Shown: in pieces, positions 34,560 to 43,990 of the stretch
Layout of the letters: every line of letters begins with the position of its first letter
How positions within the stretch are numbered: the stretch's first letter is position 1
Source: Parvularcula oceani
GTDB taxonomy: Bacteria; Pseudomonadota; Alphaproteobacteria; Caulobacterales; Parvularculaceae
Direction: 5' to 3'
Assembly (NCBI RefSeq): GCF_000733125.1
Contig: NZ_JPHU01000017.1
Span: forward strand, 1 to 60,152
DNA: 60,152 nt
Made by a program: the position numbers and the translations under genes
The notes under the pieces: generated by a model
What the model saw: only the letters and a program-made list of their open reading frames with translations
Database searches by the model: none
What the model was told of the DNA's origin: nothing

Positions 34560-34584
34560 GCGGAGCAGCAACCAGCTGCTCCGC
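34560..34584. terminator. Intercistronic hairpin between trbJ and trbL
   Basis: GCGGAGCAG (34560-34568) pairs perfectly with CTGCTCCGC (34576-34584) around a seven-base loop, eight bases after the trbJ stop on the minus strand. There is no T-run. It may act as an mRNA-stability or attenuation element that sets trbJ above the downstream genes, or as a weak terminator. Confidence 0.5.
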
Positions 34585-34591
34585 AACCGGG

Positions 34592-35323
34592 TCAGCCCGA
34601 CGGGGTGTAGCGGTTGCCGTCGCCGCGGAAGCGAGCGAGCCTGGCCTTCGCAGCGGCTGCCTCGGCAAGGTCCGCGGCCTGCGCCGTCGCATCCGCTCGA
34701 GCCTGCGCTGCGAGGAGCGCCTGCGTCTGCATCTGCTGCTTGATGGCAAGCGCCTGCATCTGGTTGCCGGCTTGCAGAGCCGACAAGTTGCCGGTCGCGC
34801 CCTGGCTCTCGCGGAAGAGGTCTTCGAGCGTGATCTGGTCAGCGCGCAGCGCGTCGATTGTCCGGACCTGCGCGCGAAGGCTGTCCTCGACTGCCGCGTG
34901 GTTAAGCCCGAAGCGCGTGGTTGCGTCTGCCGCGAGCGAGGCGGCGGTGACGACATTCGGATCGTAGCTCGCGGAGAACACGGTGCCGTAGGCATCGTCA
35001 ATGCCGACCGCGTCGTAGGCGATACCCCTCGCCGAGCCGATCAGGGTCTCCAGTTCGTAGAGGTCGCGGCGAAGGTCGGACATGACCGAGGTCGGTAGGG
35101 TGCGTAGGTCGTTCGCCATGTTCTGCAGCATGCGCGCCTCGTTCGCGAGCTGGCGCACCTGGTTTTGGATCTGCCGCAGCGTCCGCTCTGCGGTCAGGAC
35201 GTTCTGCGCGAGGTTGGTCGGGTCGATGACGATGTCGCCGACGCCGAAGAGCGCGTTGGCGGACGGCAGCGAAGCGATGCCGAGGGCGGAGACCGCAAAC
35301 AGGGCGGCGAGGGTCTTCTTCAT
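34592..35323 (-). CDS. trbJ: Conjugal transfer protein TrbJ (VirB5-like)
   Basis: 243 residues from the ATG at 35323 (GGAGCCTCAGC upstream). Signal peptide MKKTLAALFAVSALGIASLPSANA, then the TrbJ helical body with VIDPTNLAQNVLTAERTL and repeated Gln-rich helices, ending in an Ala-rich coiled coil. Periplasmic or pilus-tip subunit; includes entry-exclusion-type TrbJ members. The start overlaps the trbE stop (ATGA). Confidence 0.92.
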   Translation of the reverse strand: MKKTLAALFAVSALGIASLPSANALFGVGDIVIDPTNLAQNVLTAERTLRQIQNQVRQLANEARMLQNMANDLRTLPTSVMSDLRRDLYELETLIGSARGIAYDAVGIDDAYGTVFSASYDPNVVTAASLAADATTRFGLNHAAVEDSLRAQVRTIDALRADQITLEDLFRESQGATGNLSALQAGNQMQALAIKQQMQTQALLAAQARADATAQAADLAEAAAAKARLARFRGDGNRYTPSG

Positions 35324-37767
35324 GCTGAGGCTCCTTCGGTGGTGGCGGGGAGGCAAAAGTGGTCGGTGAGCAGGTCGGCCGCCCAGAGCAGGCCGCGCCC
35401 GGCGAGCCAGTCAGCGGCGAAACCGTCCGCCCCTGCGTGAGCGAGAACACGGTCGATCGCGCGCTGGTCATCCGGGGAGGCTACTGCGCAGAGCGCGAAC
35501 GCGACCGGACCGAGGGCCAGGTCGAACAGCCGGTTCCCGCGCGGCGACTGGTAGTAGTAGTGCCGCTTGGGCGTCGCGCTGGCGACGATCTGGACCTGAC
35601 GGTCGTTGAGGCCGAAGGCGCGGTAGGCGCCGAGCGATTGCGCCTCGGTTGCCCGCTCGTTCGGAAGGAAGATGCGCGTCGGACAGCTCTCTGCGATGAC
35701 AGAAGCGATCGGGCTCGACTCGATGTCGGCGAGCGACTGCGTCGCGAACACGACGGAGACGTTCTTCTTACGGAGCGTCTTCAGCCAGCCTTTGATCCGG
35801 TCCGCGAAGAGCGGGTGGTCGAGGAAGGTCCACGCCTCGTCGAGGATCAGCAGCGTCGGCGAGCCGTCGAAGCGCGCCTCGAGCTTATGGAACAGGTAAG
35901 CGAGGGCGGGCGGCACGACAGCGGGCGCCTCCATCAGCGCTTCGGTCTCGAAGCACTGAACGCTGGCACCGGCCCCGCCGAAGCGGTCCTCATCCGCATC
36001 GAACAGCCATCCATAGGCGCCATCGATGGTGTAGGGGCGCAGCGCGTCCCGAAGGGTGCTCGACTGCAGCGTCAGCACGAGCCCGGTCATGGTGCGCTGT
36101 TCGTGCGGCGCACCGGCAAGGCTGCCGAGCGCGGTCCAGACGGCATCGCGAATGTCGGGCGTGACCGGCAAGCCCTGCTCTTCGATCAGGCCGCGCAGCC
36201 AGTCCGCTGCGAAGGTTCTGCCCTCGGGCGTGTCGATCGCGCGCAGGGGCTGGAAGCCCTGATCCTCGCCGAGCCGGTAGTGAGCGCCGCCCATAGCGAG
36301 CGTTGTCGCACGAGCGCTGTTGCCGCGATCGAAGGCGAAGACCTGCGCACCCTCGTAGCGCATGAACTGCAGCGCGATCAGCGACAGCAGGACGGACTTG
36401 CCTGCGCCGGTCGGGCCGACAATCGCGGTGTGGCCGACATCGCCGACGTGAGTGGTCAGGCGGAACGGCGTCTGGCCTTCCGTACTAGCGATCAGCAACG
36501 GTGGGCCGCCGAGGTGGTCGTTCCGTTCCGGCCCCGCCCAGATCGAGCCAAAGGGCATAAGGTGCGAGGCATTCAGTGAGCTGACGAGCGGGCGACGGAC
36601 GTTTGCGTAGGCGTGGCCCGGTAGGCTGCCGAGCCAAGCGTCCACCGCGTTGAGATCCTCATCGATCGTCGCGAAGCCCAAGCCCCCGAGCGCGCGCTCG
36701 ACCAGCTTCGCCTTCTCGGACAGCCGAGCGGCGTCCTCGTCCGCGATCACGACGCTCGTCGTCAGGTAGCCGTAGCTCGCGTAGTCCGCGCCGAGCTCCT
36801 GCAACGCTTCGTCCGCGTCGGCGGCCTTGTTGTCGGCGTCCGTGTCGACGAGAGCGGACCCCTCCTGCGTCATCGCTTCCTTGACGAGCGCGAGGACACC
36901 CTTGCGCTTCGCGAACCACTGACGCCGCAGCCGGGTCAGCTCCTTCGTCGCCTCCGCTTTGTCGAGCGGCAAGAAGCGGGTGGTCCAACGATGTTCGAAG
37001 GGCAGCGAGGCGAGGGCGTCCAGTAGGCCAGGCTCGGTGTGCGGCGGTAGGCCGAGGATGGTGAGCGTCTTCAAGTGTCGGTCACCGAGTGTCGGCGCGA
37101 GCCCGCCCGTCAGCGGCGTGTCGATCAGGAAGGCGTCGAGGTAAGCAGGAACGTTCGGCCGCCGGATGGGGTGACCCTTCGTGCTGACACAGCCGTGCAG
37201 GAACGTGAGGGTCTCGTCGTCGTCGAGCGGCGCGAACTCCGGACAGAGGTCGGCGAGTAGGTCGAAGGTCCGGTCCGTCTGCGTGCGGAAGCTCGCGAGG
37301 TAGTCCCAGTAGGAGGGTCCAGCGGCCTTCGCCTCGTCGGACCGCTCGATCAGCAAGCCGGACAGCTTCCGGCTCGCCTCCGACGGCGGCAGGTAGGTCA
37401 GGGTTAGATAGGTCTCGGTCGCGAAGTGCTCGCCCGCCGCTTCGAACTGGCCGCGCCGCTCTTCGTCGACGAGCCAGGCTACAGGGCAGTCGAAGGTGCT
37501 ATTGGGGTAGCTCCGAGCTTCCCGGCGCCGGGCCTCGAAGTGGATGGCCCACCCGCTGCCGAAGCGGCGCAATAGGTTGTTGATGCGGGCGGTCGCTTGC
37601 ACGAGCCCTTCGGGCGTCGTGCTGCCGAGGTCCGGTCCGCGGTAGCGGGCCGTGCGCTGGAAGCTGCCGTCCTTGTTCAGAATCACCCCCGGCGCGACGA
37701 GGCAGGCCCAGGGCAGGTAGTCCGCGAGGATTGCAGGCCGCGCTCGGTACTCGGCGATGTTCAGCAT
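35320..37767 (-). CDS. trbE: Conjugal transfer ATPase TrbE (VirB4-like)
   Basis: 815 residues, normal length. Begins MLNIAEYRARPAILADYLPW, typical for TrbE. N-terminal CagE/TrbE domain, then the P-loop GPTGAGKSVLLSL near residue 450 and Walker B LLILDEAWTFLD near 645, followed by KNVSVVFATQSLADI. It energises pilus biogenesis. Overlaps trbD by a few bases and trbJ by four. Confidence 0.96.
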   Translation of the reverse strand: MLNIAEYRARPAILADYLPWACLVAPGVILNKDGSFQRTARYRGPDLGSTTPEGLVQATARINNLLRRFGSGWAIHFEARRREARSYPNSTFDCPVAWLVDEERRGQFEAAGEHFATETYLTLTYLPPSEASRKLSGLLIERSDEAKAAGPSYWDYLASFRTQTDRTFDLLADLCPEFAPLDDDETLTFLHGCVSTKGHPIRRPNVPAYLDAFLIDTPLTGGLAPTLGDRHLKTLTILGLPPHTEPGLLDALASLPFEHRWTTRFLPLDKAEATKELTRLRRQWFAKRKGVLALVKEAMTQEGSALVDTDADNKAADADEALQELGADYASYGYLTTSVVIADEDAARLSEKAKLVERALGGLGFATIDEDLNAVDAWLGSLPGHAYANVRRPLVSSLNASHLMPFGSIWAGPERNDHLGGPPLLIASTEGQTPFRLTTHVGDVGHTAIVGPTGAGKSVLLSLIALQFMRYEGAQVFAFDRGNSARATTLAMGGAHYRLGEDQGFQPLRAIDTPEGRTFAADWLRGLIEEQGLPVTPDIRDAVWTALGSLAGAPHEQRTMTGLVLTLQSSTLRDALRPYTIDGAYGWLFDADEDRFGGAGASVQCFETEALMEAPAVVPPALAYLFHKLEARFDGSPTLLILDEAWTFLDHPLFADRIKGWLKTLRKKNVSVVFATQSLADIESSPIASVIAESCPTRIFLPNERATEAQSLGAYRAFGLNDRQVQIVASATPKRHYYYQSPRGNRLFDLALGPVAFALCAVASPDDQRAIDRVLAHAGADGFAADWLAGRGLLWAADLLTDHFCLPATTEGASA

Positions 37768-38063
37768 GACAGGTATGCCTTGTGCTTCAAGTGACGGGTG
37801 GCGACGGGGACGAAGTCCGGGTCGCGCTTGGTGGCTCTGACGGCGGCGCCGTGGCCGAGCGCCCAGATCAGGAGGCCTGGCACGAAGAGCTGCAGGCCGA
37901 TGCCGAGCGCGGCCGCGAGCGTGCCTATCGCAATGGCGAGGCCCCGCGGCGCGCCGCCGAGCAGGATCGGATCGCTGAGCGACCGGTGCACCGGCACGCG
38001 GTAGCCGTCCGGCAGGGCGGCGCTGACCGCGCCGCCCCCTTCGTTTGTGCGTCCCCCGCTCAA
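37761..38063 (-). CDS. trbD: Conjugal transfer protein TrbD (VirB3-like)
   Basis: 100 residues. The best start is a TTG at 38063 that overlaps the trbC stop (TTGA). The product has VPVHRSLSDPILLGGAPRG, the VirB3/TrbD signature, then a membrane hairpin IGTLAAALGIGLQLFVPGLLIWALG, and RDPDFVPVATRHLKHKAYL at the end. It works with TrbE at the inner membrane. A longer frame upstream to 38285 is out-of-frame trbC sequence and should be ignored. Confidence 0.88.
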   Translation of the reverse strand: MSGGRTNEGGGAVSAALPDGYRVPVHRSLSDPILLGGAPRGLAIAIGTLAAALGIGLQLFVPGLLIWALGHGAAVRATKRDPDFVPVATRHLKHKAYLSC

Positions 38064-38461
38064 AGGACGAGCGCTCCGCCGCCGAAGCTGAAGAAGGACA
38101 GGAAGAAGCTCGTCGCCGCGAAGGCGATCGACAGGCCGAACACGATCTGGATGAGCTTGCGAAAGCCGCCCGACGTCTCGCCGAAAGCGAGCGTCAGACC
38201 GGTCATGGTGATGACGAGCACCGCCATGATCTTCGCGACCGGCCCTTCGATCGAGGCAAGGATAGACGCGAGCGGCGCCTCCCACGGCATACCGGAGCCG
38301 GCTGCCTGCGCGCCGCTCACGAGCATGGCGACGCCAACGCCGAACAGGGCACTCGCGATCGCGACGTTGCGGATCGCCAGCTTCATCTCGGGCGGCGTCG
38401 AAGCAGTATTCGTTGCCGGTTTGTTCTTTCCCGGAGCGAGGGAGGGGAGGGTGGTGTCCAT
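38060..38461 (-). CDS. trbC: Conjugal transfer pilin TrbC (VirB2-like)
   Basis: 133 residues. A long leader precedes the hydrophobic stretch AIRNVAIASALFGVGVAML and AGSGMPWEAPLASIL, then two further membrane segments. This is the VirB2/TrbC pilin layout (signal, then two helices). It polymerises into the conjugative pilus. 46 bases separate it from trbB. Confidence 0.9.
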   Translation of the reverse strand: MDTTLPSLAPGKNKPATNTASTPPEMKLAIRNVAIASALFGVGVAMLVSGAQAAGSGMPWEAPLASILASIEGPVAKIMAVLVITMTGLTLAFGETSGGFRKLIQIVFGLSIAFAATSFFLSFFSFGGGALVL

Positions 38462-38507
38462 AGTCGGTCCTTCTTCGGTTGACGTCAGTTTGGTTGGGAC
38501 GGGGGCG

Positions 38508-39479
38508 TCAGGCAGCGGCCTGTCCGCCCTCCGGCCGGAGGCTCACGCAGGGCGCGAGGTCGTAGTCTCCGTCCGGGGTCAGCCCCTGCACGGTGACGAT
38601 CTCGTCGAGGCGCCGGTGCCGACCGCGCCCCTTCAGGAAGGCAAGGGCGTGAACGGTCTGTGCGATCATGCCGCGCGGCACGTTCATGGCCGCCTCACCG
38701 CAGAGCTGCTCGAGCCGGGTCAGTCCTGCTCGCGCGTTGTTCGCGTGCAGCGTCGCGATGCCGCCGGGGTGACCGGTGTTCCACGCCTTCAAGAGGTCCA
38801 GCGCTTCCGGTCCCCGAACCTCGCCGACGATGATGCGGTCGGGGCGCAGGCGCAGCGTCGAGCGAAGGAGGGCAGTCAGATCCGCGGTTCCTTGCTTCGT
38901 ACGTAGACGGACGGCATCCGCCGTATCGCAACGCAGCTCGCGCGTGTCCTCGATCACCACGACCCGCTCGCGTCGCCCCGCCACTTCCGCGAGTAGGGCG
39001 TTCGCCAGAGTCGTCTTGCCGGACCCCGTGCCGCCGACCACGACCACGTTGCGGCGGTGTCGGACGAGGTGCTGAAGCACGTCTGCCTCGCCTTCGGACA
39101 TCACGCCGGACCGGACGTAGTCAGCGAGCGTGTAGATGACCGAGGCCGGTCGTCGGATCGCGAAGCACGGGGCCGTCACGATCGGCGGCAGCAGCCCTTC
39201 GAAGCGCTCGCCCGTGCCGGGCAGCTCAGCGCTCACGATCGGCGAGCTATCATGCGCCTCGGCGCGGACGTGGGATGCCACGAAGCGGACGATCCGTTCT
39301 GCGTCCGCCGCCGGTAGGACGCGGCCGAGACACTGGCGACCATCGCCGTGCCGGTCGACCCAAAGTCGACCGTCGGGGTTCTGCATGATGTCCGTGACGC
39401 GTTCGTCCTGTAGCGCGGCCGCAACGTGCGGACCGAGGGCCGTCAGGAACATGGCGTGCTGGCGCTCGGCACTGCTCAT
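38508..39479 (-). CDS. trbB: Conjugal transfer ATPase TrbB (VirB11-like)
   Basis: 323 residues. Hexameric ATPase that switches the channel between pilus building and DNA transfer. N-terminal domain with ALQDERVTDIMQNPDGRLWVDR, Walker A VVGGTGSGKTTLANAL near residue 150, the Asp box VVIEDTRELRC, Walker B LRPDRIIVGEVRGPEALDLL and the His box GGIATLHANNA. Start overlaps the regulator stop (ATGA). Confidence 0.96.
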   Translation of the reverse strand: MSSAERQHAMFLTALGPHVAAALQDERVTDIMQNPDGRLWVDRHGDGRQCLGRVLPAADAERIVRFVASHVRAEAHDSSPIVSAELPGTGERFEGLLPPIVTAPCFAIRRPASVIYTLADYVRSGVMSEGEADVLQHLVRHRRNVVVVGGTGSGKTTLANALLAEVAGRRERVVVIEDTRELRCDTADAVRLRTKQGTADLTALLRSTLRLRPDRIIVGEVRGPEALDLLKAWNTGHPGGIATLHANNARAGLTRLEQLCGEAAMNVPRGMIAQTVHALAFLKGRGRHRRLDEIVTVQGLTPDGDYDLAPCVSLRPEGGQAAA

Positions 39480-39922
39480 CGGCTCGCCTCCTTCTCAGTT
39501 CCGAAGAAGTCCGCCGCGGTCGGGGTGAGGTCCTCTGCCACCTCCGCGGTGAGGCCCCCGCCGCCACGCACCCGCTCGGTGACGCGTTCGATGAACTGCT
39601 CGAAGCGCTTCGCGCCGGTCTGCTTCGCGAGCCGCTGTGCCTCTTCGGACAGGGCAGGCGTGACGGACAGGTAGTAGCGGACGAAGAGCGCGATCATCTC
39701 CGCCGTGATGCGTTGGTCACGACCGATCCGGTCGAGGCGCTTGGCGTGCTGGTTGAGGCGCTCCAGCACGGCGTCGTCCTGCCGCTCCGGCGCGCAGTAG
39801 TGCGCGATCGCGGCGTCCACGACCGAGCCTTTGCTGACGCCGGACCGACGAGGATGCCGATCCAGCATCTGCAGCGTCTCCGGCAGGACACGGACGTTCA
39901 TCTTCGGCTTGACCTGCTTCAT
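39476..39922 (-). CDS. CopG-family ribbon-helix-helix protein
   Basis: 148 residues. The N-terminus KPKMNVRVLPETLQMLDRHPRRSGVSKGSVVDAAIA is a ribbon-helix-helix DNA-binding unit; the rest is helical (RFEQFIERVTERV). It lies between traG and trbB with four-base overlaps on both sides, the place where CopG-type proteins usually sit in these clusters. A role in controlling the trb operon is likely. Confidence 0.88.
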   Translation of the reverse strand: MKQVKPKMNVRVLPETLQMLDRHPRRSGVSKGSVVDAAIAHYCAPERQDDAVLERLNQHAKRLDRIGRDQRITAEMIALFVRYYLSVTPALSEEAQRLAKQTGAKRFEQFIERVTERVRGGGGLTAEVAEDLTPTAADFFGTEKEASR

Positions 39923-41985
39923 CGGAACAGCCCTCCGCCGATGCCGGGACCGTCTTCGCCTCTGGCTTCGCCGAGCGTGTGCTCGCGTAGGATGCGGTCG
40001 GTAGGGTTCACGAGGTTCGCGTCCGTTTCGTCGTCGGGACCGAGGAGATCGTCCGCCAGGGCGCGGTCGATCTCTCCGCCGGCGTCCCGCTCATCGTCGG
40101 GACGGCGCTCCTGGCTCTTCTCGCCGGACCCGGCTTCGTCGTCGCCGCCATGGATCTCAGTCGCCGCCCGAAGCGTCGGTGCAACGCTGGCGGTCAGACC
40201 GTGCCAGTCATGGGTCGGCTGCGGCCGGTCGGGCGCGGGGAGGGCGGGCGCGCCCTGACCGGCCTGCAGCCCTTCGCCGGTCGGTGGGGGCAGCACCTTC
40301 CGGACGAAGCTCGAGTCTTGGTAGTAGCGGAGCTTGCGCGCACGGATCGGCGGGGTGCCCGCGACCATGACGATCTGCTCGGCAGGCGGCAGCTGCATGA
40401 CCTCACCGGGTGTCAGTAGCGGCCGTGCTGTCTCCTGACGGCTGACCATGACGTGGCTGAGCCACGGTGCGAGCCGATGACCAGCGTAGTTGCGCTGCGC
40501 TCTGTGCTCTGTCGCCATGCCGAGCGCGTCGGAGATGCGCTTCGCCGTCCGCTCGTCGTTGGTCGCGAAGGCGACGCGGACGTGGCAGTTGTCGAGGATG
40601 GCGTTGTTCTCGCCGTAGGCCTTGCTGACCTGGTTCAGGGACTGCGCGATCAGGAAGGCGCGCACTTTGTAGCCAGCGAGGAAAGCGAGGGCGGTCTCGA
40701 AGAAGTCGAGGCGACCTAGCGCTGGGAACTCGTCGAGCATGAGAAGAAGGTCGTGCCGCTTCGACTGGTCGCCTGGCAGCTCTTCGGTCAGTCTACGGCC
40801 GATCTGGTTCAGGATCAGGCGAACGAGCGGCTTGGTTCGGCTAAGGTCGGACGGTGGCACAACGAGGTAGAGGGACATCGGCCGCTCTCCGTGCGCGAGG
40901 TCGGCGATGCGGAAGTCGGACGAGGCTGTGTTCGCGGCGACGACCGGGTCGCGATAGAGCGAGAGGAAGCTGGTCGCGGTCGAGAGGACGCCCGACGCTT
41001 CGTTCGGCGACTTGTTGAGCAGCTCGCGAGCGGCCTGAGCGACGACCGGGTGAACACGCGGGCTGTCATCCGTGCCGAGGTGGTTCGTCGCGAGCATCGC
41101 GTGTAGCGTCTCGGCGAAGGTCCGGGTCGGGTCCGACAGCACCTCGGCGACACGAGCGAGCGTCTTCTTATCCTCAGTGTACAGCACATGTAGGATGGTT
41201 CCGACGAGAAGGGCGTGGGCCGTCTTGTCCCAATGGCTGCGCCGCTCGAGCGAGCCTTCGGGGTCGACGAGGATGTCCGCGATGTTCTGAACGTCACGAA
41301 CTTCGTGCTCGCCGCGCCGGACTTCGAGCAGGGGATTGAACCGAGCGGAGCGAGCGTCGGTCGGATCGAAGCGGACGACCGCGCCGCGTTCGGCACGGGC
41401 GCCGGCCGTCAGCTGCCAGTTCTCGCCCTTGATGTCGTGGATGACGGCGGAGCCGGTCCAGTCCAGCAGCGTCGGCACAACGAGTCCAATGCCCTTGCCG
41501 GACCGCGTAGGCGCGAAGGCCATGACGTGCTCGGGGCCACCATGACGAAGGTAGTCGCCGCCATGCTTGCCGAGGACGACGCCGTCTCGGGCGCGCAGTC
41601 CCGCCTTTCGAACTTCGCGGGTGGTCGCCCAACGCGCCGAACCGTGCGTTGTTGCGGCTTTTCCCTGCCGTCCGCGGAAGACGGATGCCGCGACCGCGAC
41701 GCCGATCCCGGCGAAGCCGCCCGATGCGGCCACGGTACCGGCGCGATCGAAAACGTGCGGGGCGTAAGCGTCGTACGCGTACCACCATTGGAACAGGCGC
41801 CAGGGCTTATAGACCGGTACGCCCGCCGCCTCGAACCATGCCGGACCGAGCGCCGCCTGGTGGCCGAGCGCATCGGCCGCAACCTGCGTACCGCCCCAGA
41901 TGCCGGCGAGCGCCGTGCCGAGCACTAGCGAGGCGGAGGCGACGTTGATGCGAGCGTTGGTCACAGGCGGGGCTCTCCGAAGCAT
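39919..41985 (-). CDS. traG: Type IV coupling protein TraG (VirD4-like)
   Basis: 688 residues. Brings the relaxase-DNA complex to the channel. Two N-terminal membrane segments, then GSARWATTREVRKAGL, Walker A-type APTRSGKGIGLVVPTLLDW near residue 165 and Walker B LLMLDEFPALGRLDFF near 415. The C-terminus is acidic and variable. The ATG at 41985 has no ribosome site; a GTG at 41964 with GGAGAG upstream is an alternative. First gene of the trb transcript. Confidence 0.95.
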   Translation of the reverse strand: MLRRAPPVTNARINVASASLVLGTALAGIWGGTQVAADALGHQAALGPAWFEAAGVPVYKPWRLFQWWYAYDAYAPHVFDRAGTVAASGGFAGIGVAVAASVFRGRQGKAATTHGSARWATTREVRKAGLRARDGVVLGKHGGDYLRHGGPEHVMAFAPTRSGKGIGLVVPTLLDWTGSAVIHDIKGENWQLTAGARAERGAVVRFDPTDARSARFNPLLEVRRGEHEVRDVQNIADILVDPEGSLERRSHWDKTAHALLVGTILHVLYTEDKKTLARVAEVLSDPTRTFAETLHAMLATNHLGTDDSPRVHPVVAQAARELLNKSPNEASGVLSTATSFLSLYRDPVVAANTASSDFRIADLAHGERPMSLYLVVPPSDLSRTKPLVRLILNQIGRRLTEELPGDQSKRHDLLLMLDEFPALGRLDFFETALAFLAGYKVRAFLIAQSLNQVSKAYGENNAILDNCHVRVAFATNDERTAKRISDALGMATEHRAQRNYAGHRLAPWLSHVMVSRQETARPLLTPGEVMQLPPAEQIVMVAGTPPIRARKLRYYQDSSFVRKVLPPPTGEGLQAGQGAPALPAPDRPQPTHDWHGLTASVAPTLRAATEIHGGDDEAGSGEKSQERRPDDERDAGGEIDRALADDLLGPDDETDANLVNPTDRILREHTLGEARGEDGPGIGGGLFR

Positions 41986-42151
41986 CGAACGGAGGGCAGA
42001 AGATCAGGAAGTCAGCGGATAAATCAAATGCACAGTTTTACCTGGTTTTTCCTAGTGTGAAGTCGAAAGTATTTCAGTGAGTGATAGGAGTAGAACAGTG
42101 CTAAATTGTGTAGGCAAAAAAGTTTGGTGGGCAGGGCTTGGGTATCTGCTG

Positions 42152-42197
42152 AGCGCGGTCGCGGGTCACGATTCCAGGAGAGACCCGCGACCGCGCT
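42152..42197. terminator. 16-bp-stem hairpin in the traG upstream region
   Basis: AGCGCGGTCGCGGGTC (42152-42167) pairs perfectly with 42182-42197 around 14 bases. It lies 69 bases after the stop of the minus-strand metallopeptidase gene, so a transcription terminator is the simplest reading; a run of six T lies about 30 bases further on. The region from 41986 to 42140 is AT-rich and probably carries the traG promoter. Confidence 0.6.
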
Positions 42198-42265
42198 GAG
42201 CTCGACTTGCACAACGAACTTTTGCCGAAACAGGTCCGTGGTAGGATGGTTCGGATCTGAGCGAA

Positions 42266-43882
42266 TCAGCGGTCCAAATCCGGCAATTCCGGCAGACGCG
42301 CCAGCAGCGCGGCACCACGCGCTGGCGGCAGTAAAGCCTCGCACCTGAACGGTTCAAGACGGGTTTCGTCCTTCACGATTAGGACCAGTTCGCCTCTCTC
42401 ATCGCAGACGTTCTTCATGGCGTTGTATGCCGCCACACCGTCCGCCGCGAAGGAGATGCCTTGCACACCGACAACATAGGCATCGTGGAGGAAGCCTGGC
42501 TCGCACAGGTCGGGCAGTGCGAAGCGATAGCCGTCTGACTCGCTATAGAAGCTGATGTTCCCGCCGCAATGCGCTCGTTGCAGGGCTGCCATAGCCTCTC
42601 GGCCGACGGCCGGGCCGTCTTCCGATCCTGCCTCGGCCCAGCTGACAGTCAGATCCACCGCCTCAAGCGCGTCGGCGACCGCTTCAGCCTTGCCATCCCC
42701 GGAGGCGGCGAGGAGAGCGTCCGCAACGGAGGTGAAGTCCCGGCCGCCCCTTTCCGTCGCTTCTTTTAAGAACATGGCGCTGTCATACTGATGCGCCTGC
42801 GCCGACTCCACCACGGCGCGCCACAGATCGAGGGCGTCATCCCCGTCCCGGCGGAGTGAGGCGATCTCAGCAGCGAGTTGCAGAGTGAAACCGCAATCAT
42901 ACGGGACGGCCCCATAGACCGCACCGTCTGATCCATCGAGTGGGCGGTTCCCGAGATTGGCCAGACAGTCCGTCACGTGCCGCGCGGCTTCCGCCTGGAA
43001 GGTGACGCGGTCAAGGCTGAGACGATCTGCGAGATACTCCGCCACTCCCTCGTGCAGCCAGGGTTGCTCCGCGTTCTCCGCCGTATCCCAGACTTCGTTC
43101 AGCCAAATGTGGACTGTCTCGTGCGCGGCGAAGGCGGCTAGTTGCGTCGCGCGATCCTCATCCCGCTCGTCTAGGTTGGATTTCATCACAAGGCGTAAGG
43201 TTGCGCCTTCAAAGGTGCCGCCCTTCAAGCTGAGCGCGTCTCCCCGCGGAGGGTAGCTCGCCAGGATTGTTGGCGGATGCAGGGCCGGAGCGCCAAGGCG
43301 GTCTTCTAGAACTCGCGCGACGCGGCCCGCATCCTCGACTAGTGCATCAGCGACCCATTCGGGCAGTTCGGGCCCGGCAACCAGTGTCATGTCGCCTGGG
43401 CGCACCAGTCCGGATGGTCCGACGTAGGCGACGCGTCTATCATCGCTGTCCGTCGTCACGACGGCGTGCACGCCGCCCCCATGCCGAGGCAGACGCAAGA
43501 CGGCGTCGTCTCCGAAACCCTCAAATCGAATCTGGACAGGTTCGTCTTTTCCCCCGAAAGCAGCGAGGTAGATGGACCAGCCGTCCCCGATAGGACTGGA
43601 GACAACATAGCGGCGGTCATGTGCTCGCGGGTCCGGAGCGATCCGGAGTCTGAACGTATCGAACGCCTTTCCATCAGCGCGGACAACCGTTTCGCCATCG
43701 AATGTCCATCCCTCGCCCATAGGCGCCCAAGCGTCCGCCCGCTGCGGCGTGTCGTTCGGCGCGAAGTGATACGCCTGCGTCGACTCCTGCAGGGCGAACG
43801 TGGCAACTAACGTCTCGTCTTGCGAAGGCGTGATGGTGATTAGTGGGCCAGCAGCGAGCAAGACGGCGATGGGTGGCAGCAT
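42266..43882 (-). CDS. Secreted zinc metallopeptidase, M1/gluzincin-like
   Basis: 538 residues. N-terminal hydrophobic export signal (MLPPIAVLLAAGPLITI), a beta-rich half, then HETVH (His254-His258) with WLHEG and its Glu about 20 residues later, the zinc site of gluzincin peptidases. The C-terminal third contains scattered cysteines. The usual M1 substrate motif GAMEN was not seen, so it may belong to a peptidase_MA-like group. It lies between the relaxase and traG, where no transfer gene of this type is known, so it is probably cargo. Confidence 0.82.
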   Translation of the reverse strand: MLPPIAVLLAAGPLITITPSQDETLVATFALQESTQAYHFAPNDTPQRADAWAPMGEGWTFDGETVVRADGKAFDTFRLRIAPDPRAHDRRYVVSSPIGDGWSIYLAAFGGKDEPVQIRFEGFGDDAVLRLPRHGGGVHAVVTTDSDDRRVAYVGPSGLVRPGDMTLVAGPELPEWVADALVEDAGRVARVLEDRLGAPALHPPTILASYPPRGDALSLKGGTFEGATLRLVMKSNLDERDEDRATQLAAFAAHETVHIWLNEVWDTAENAEQPWLHEGVAEYLADRLSLDRVTFQAEAARHVTDCLANLGNRPLDGSDGAVYGAVPYDCGFTLQLAAEIASLRRDGDDALDLWRAVVESAQAHQYDSAMFLKEATERGGRDFTSVADALLAASGDGKAEAVADALEAVDLTVSWAEAGSEDGPAVGREAMAALQRAHCGGNISFYSESDGYRFALPDLCEPGFLHDAYVVGVQGISFAADGVAAYNAMKNVCDERGELVLIVKDETRLEPFRCEALLPPARGAALLARLPELPDLDR

Positions 43883-43990
43883 CGTGTGGTCATTCCCTCG
43901 TTTACAGGGAGGTTATCCACTTTGCATCGAGCAGCAAGTTCTGCAGAGTTCTTGTCCGCTAGCGCTCGTCGACCTTCCGAACCAAGCCAA

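Noticed and set aside
35359-36579. Plus-strand open frame of 406 codons
   Set aside because: Antisense to trbE.
42152-42197. Hairpin upstream of traG as origin of transfer
   Set aside because: It follows a gene stop at terminator distance, and the repeat cluster beside the relaxase is a better oriT candidate.
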